A stretch of 32,723 nucleotides of DNA, from positions 1 to 32,723 of the forward strand of contig JSYX01000394.1 in the NCBI GenBank assembly GCA_000787465.1, written 5' to 3'. The notes below the pieces were generated by a model. It did no database searches. It had not been told where the DNA came from and worked only from the letters and a program-made list of their open reading frames with translations. A program made the position numbers and the translations under genes. Positions 32,431 to 32,723 of the stretch are shown piece after piece. The stretch is from Thermomucor indicae-seudaticae. Lineage: Eukaryota; Mucoromycota; Mucoromycetes; Mucorales; Lichtheimiaceae. Position 1 is the stretch's first letter. The number at the start of each line of letters is the position of its first letter.

Positions 32431-32723
32431 TTTCGCTGCTTAAGGCCGGTTTCAGCAGCAGGCTCATGGCTTAATCAATCTCCTTTGAATCTACTTAATG
32501 GAACTTCTAGCTGCAGTATAAGTAGCATCTATTTATGCTTTTTCACGAAATGTTTTCTCGCGTTTCTGATTTATTTAAGCCAAAGCTGTTGGCAAGGTAG
32601 CGCCTTATTATATACGATCTAGTCTAAATTTTGTTCTAAGATAAATCGATTGTATCGTTCTCGTCAAGTGGAAACATCATAAAGCCGTATTGCTCACTTC
32701 CTTGCATGCGCTTAAGCGCCTCT

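Larger units (their letters stand above)
31801..32723. other. Intergenic right edge of the window
   Basis: About 920 bp after the aldolase-family gene, with its 3' UTR. No gene is recognised; short open frames (32276-32467 minus, 32422-32622 plus) look incidental. An irregular CACCCAT repeat lies at 32325-32430. Confidence 0.55.

Overview
The window is nuclear DNA of a fungus. Genes sit on both strands. Nine of the ten recognisable genes are split by short introns (49-98 bp, about 61 in all), and reading frames are exactly restored across each junction. Gene content (clathrin heavy chain, a fungal-type tRNA ligase, a secreted GH3 beta-glucosidase, a membrane-anchored expansin-like protein) and the high intron density (15 in the clathrin gene) suggest an early-diverging filamentous fungus such as Mucoromycota. 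That placement is inference. No RNA genes, CRISPR array or prokaryotic features were seen.

Layout: (1) 1-2521, minus: a long coiled-coil protein with a basic Ser/Thr/Ala-rich head, running off the left edge. (2) 2522-5052: a 2.5-kb divergent intergenic region. (3) 5053-6946, plus: a bHLH transcription factor carrying seven RRxS sites. (4) 7402-10164 and 10370-11283, both minus: a GH3 beta-glucosidase (11 exons) and, 205 bp upstream of it, a type II membrane protein with a double-psi beta-barrel (expansin/RlpA-like) domain. This is a possible small cell-wall polysaccharide pair. (5) 12332-14091 and 14440-20331, plus: a mitochondrial acyl-CoA dehydrogenase of the short/branched-chain type and the complete clathrin heavy chain (16 exons). 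(6) 21492-24745, plus: a secreted GPI-specific phospholipase D-like protein with a zinc phospholipase domain and a seven-repeat FG-GAP propeller. (7) 24746-27939: a 3.2-kb gene-poor stretch holding a 217-bp non-autonomous DNA transposon with CACTAC termini and a GGT target duplication. (8) 27940-31800, plus: a small acidic PPxY protein, a tRNA ligase that stops at the end of its ligase domain, and a class II aldolase/adducin family protein behind a clear TATA box. (9) 31801-32723: intergenic.

Exon models were built by hand from splice signals, reading-frame continuity and family conservation, and every internal exon was checked for phase. The most notable observations are: four GC-AG introns all starting GCAAGT; the stand-alone tRNA ligase domain; the seven RRxS motifs in the bHLH factor; the CACTA-like miniature element with a long internal hairpin; and two perfect back-to-back hairpins between the PPxY and ligase genes.
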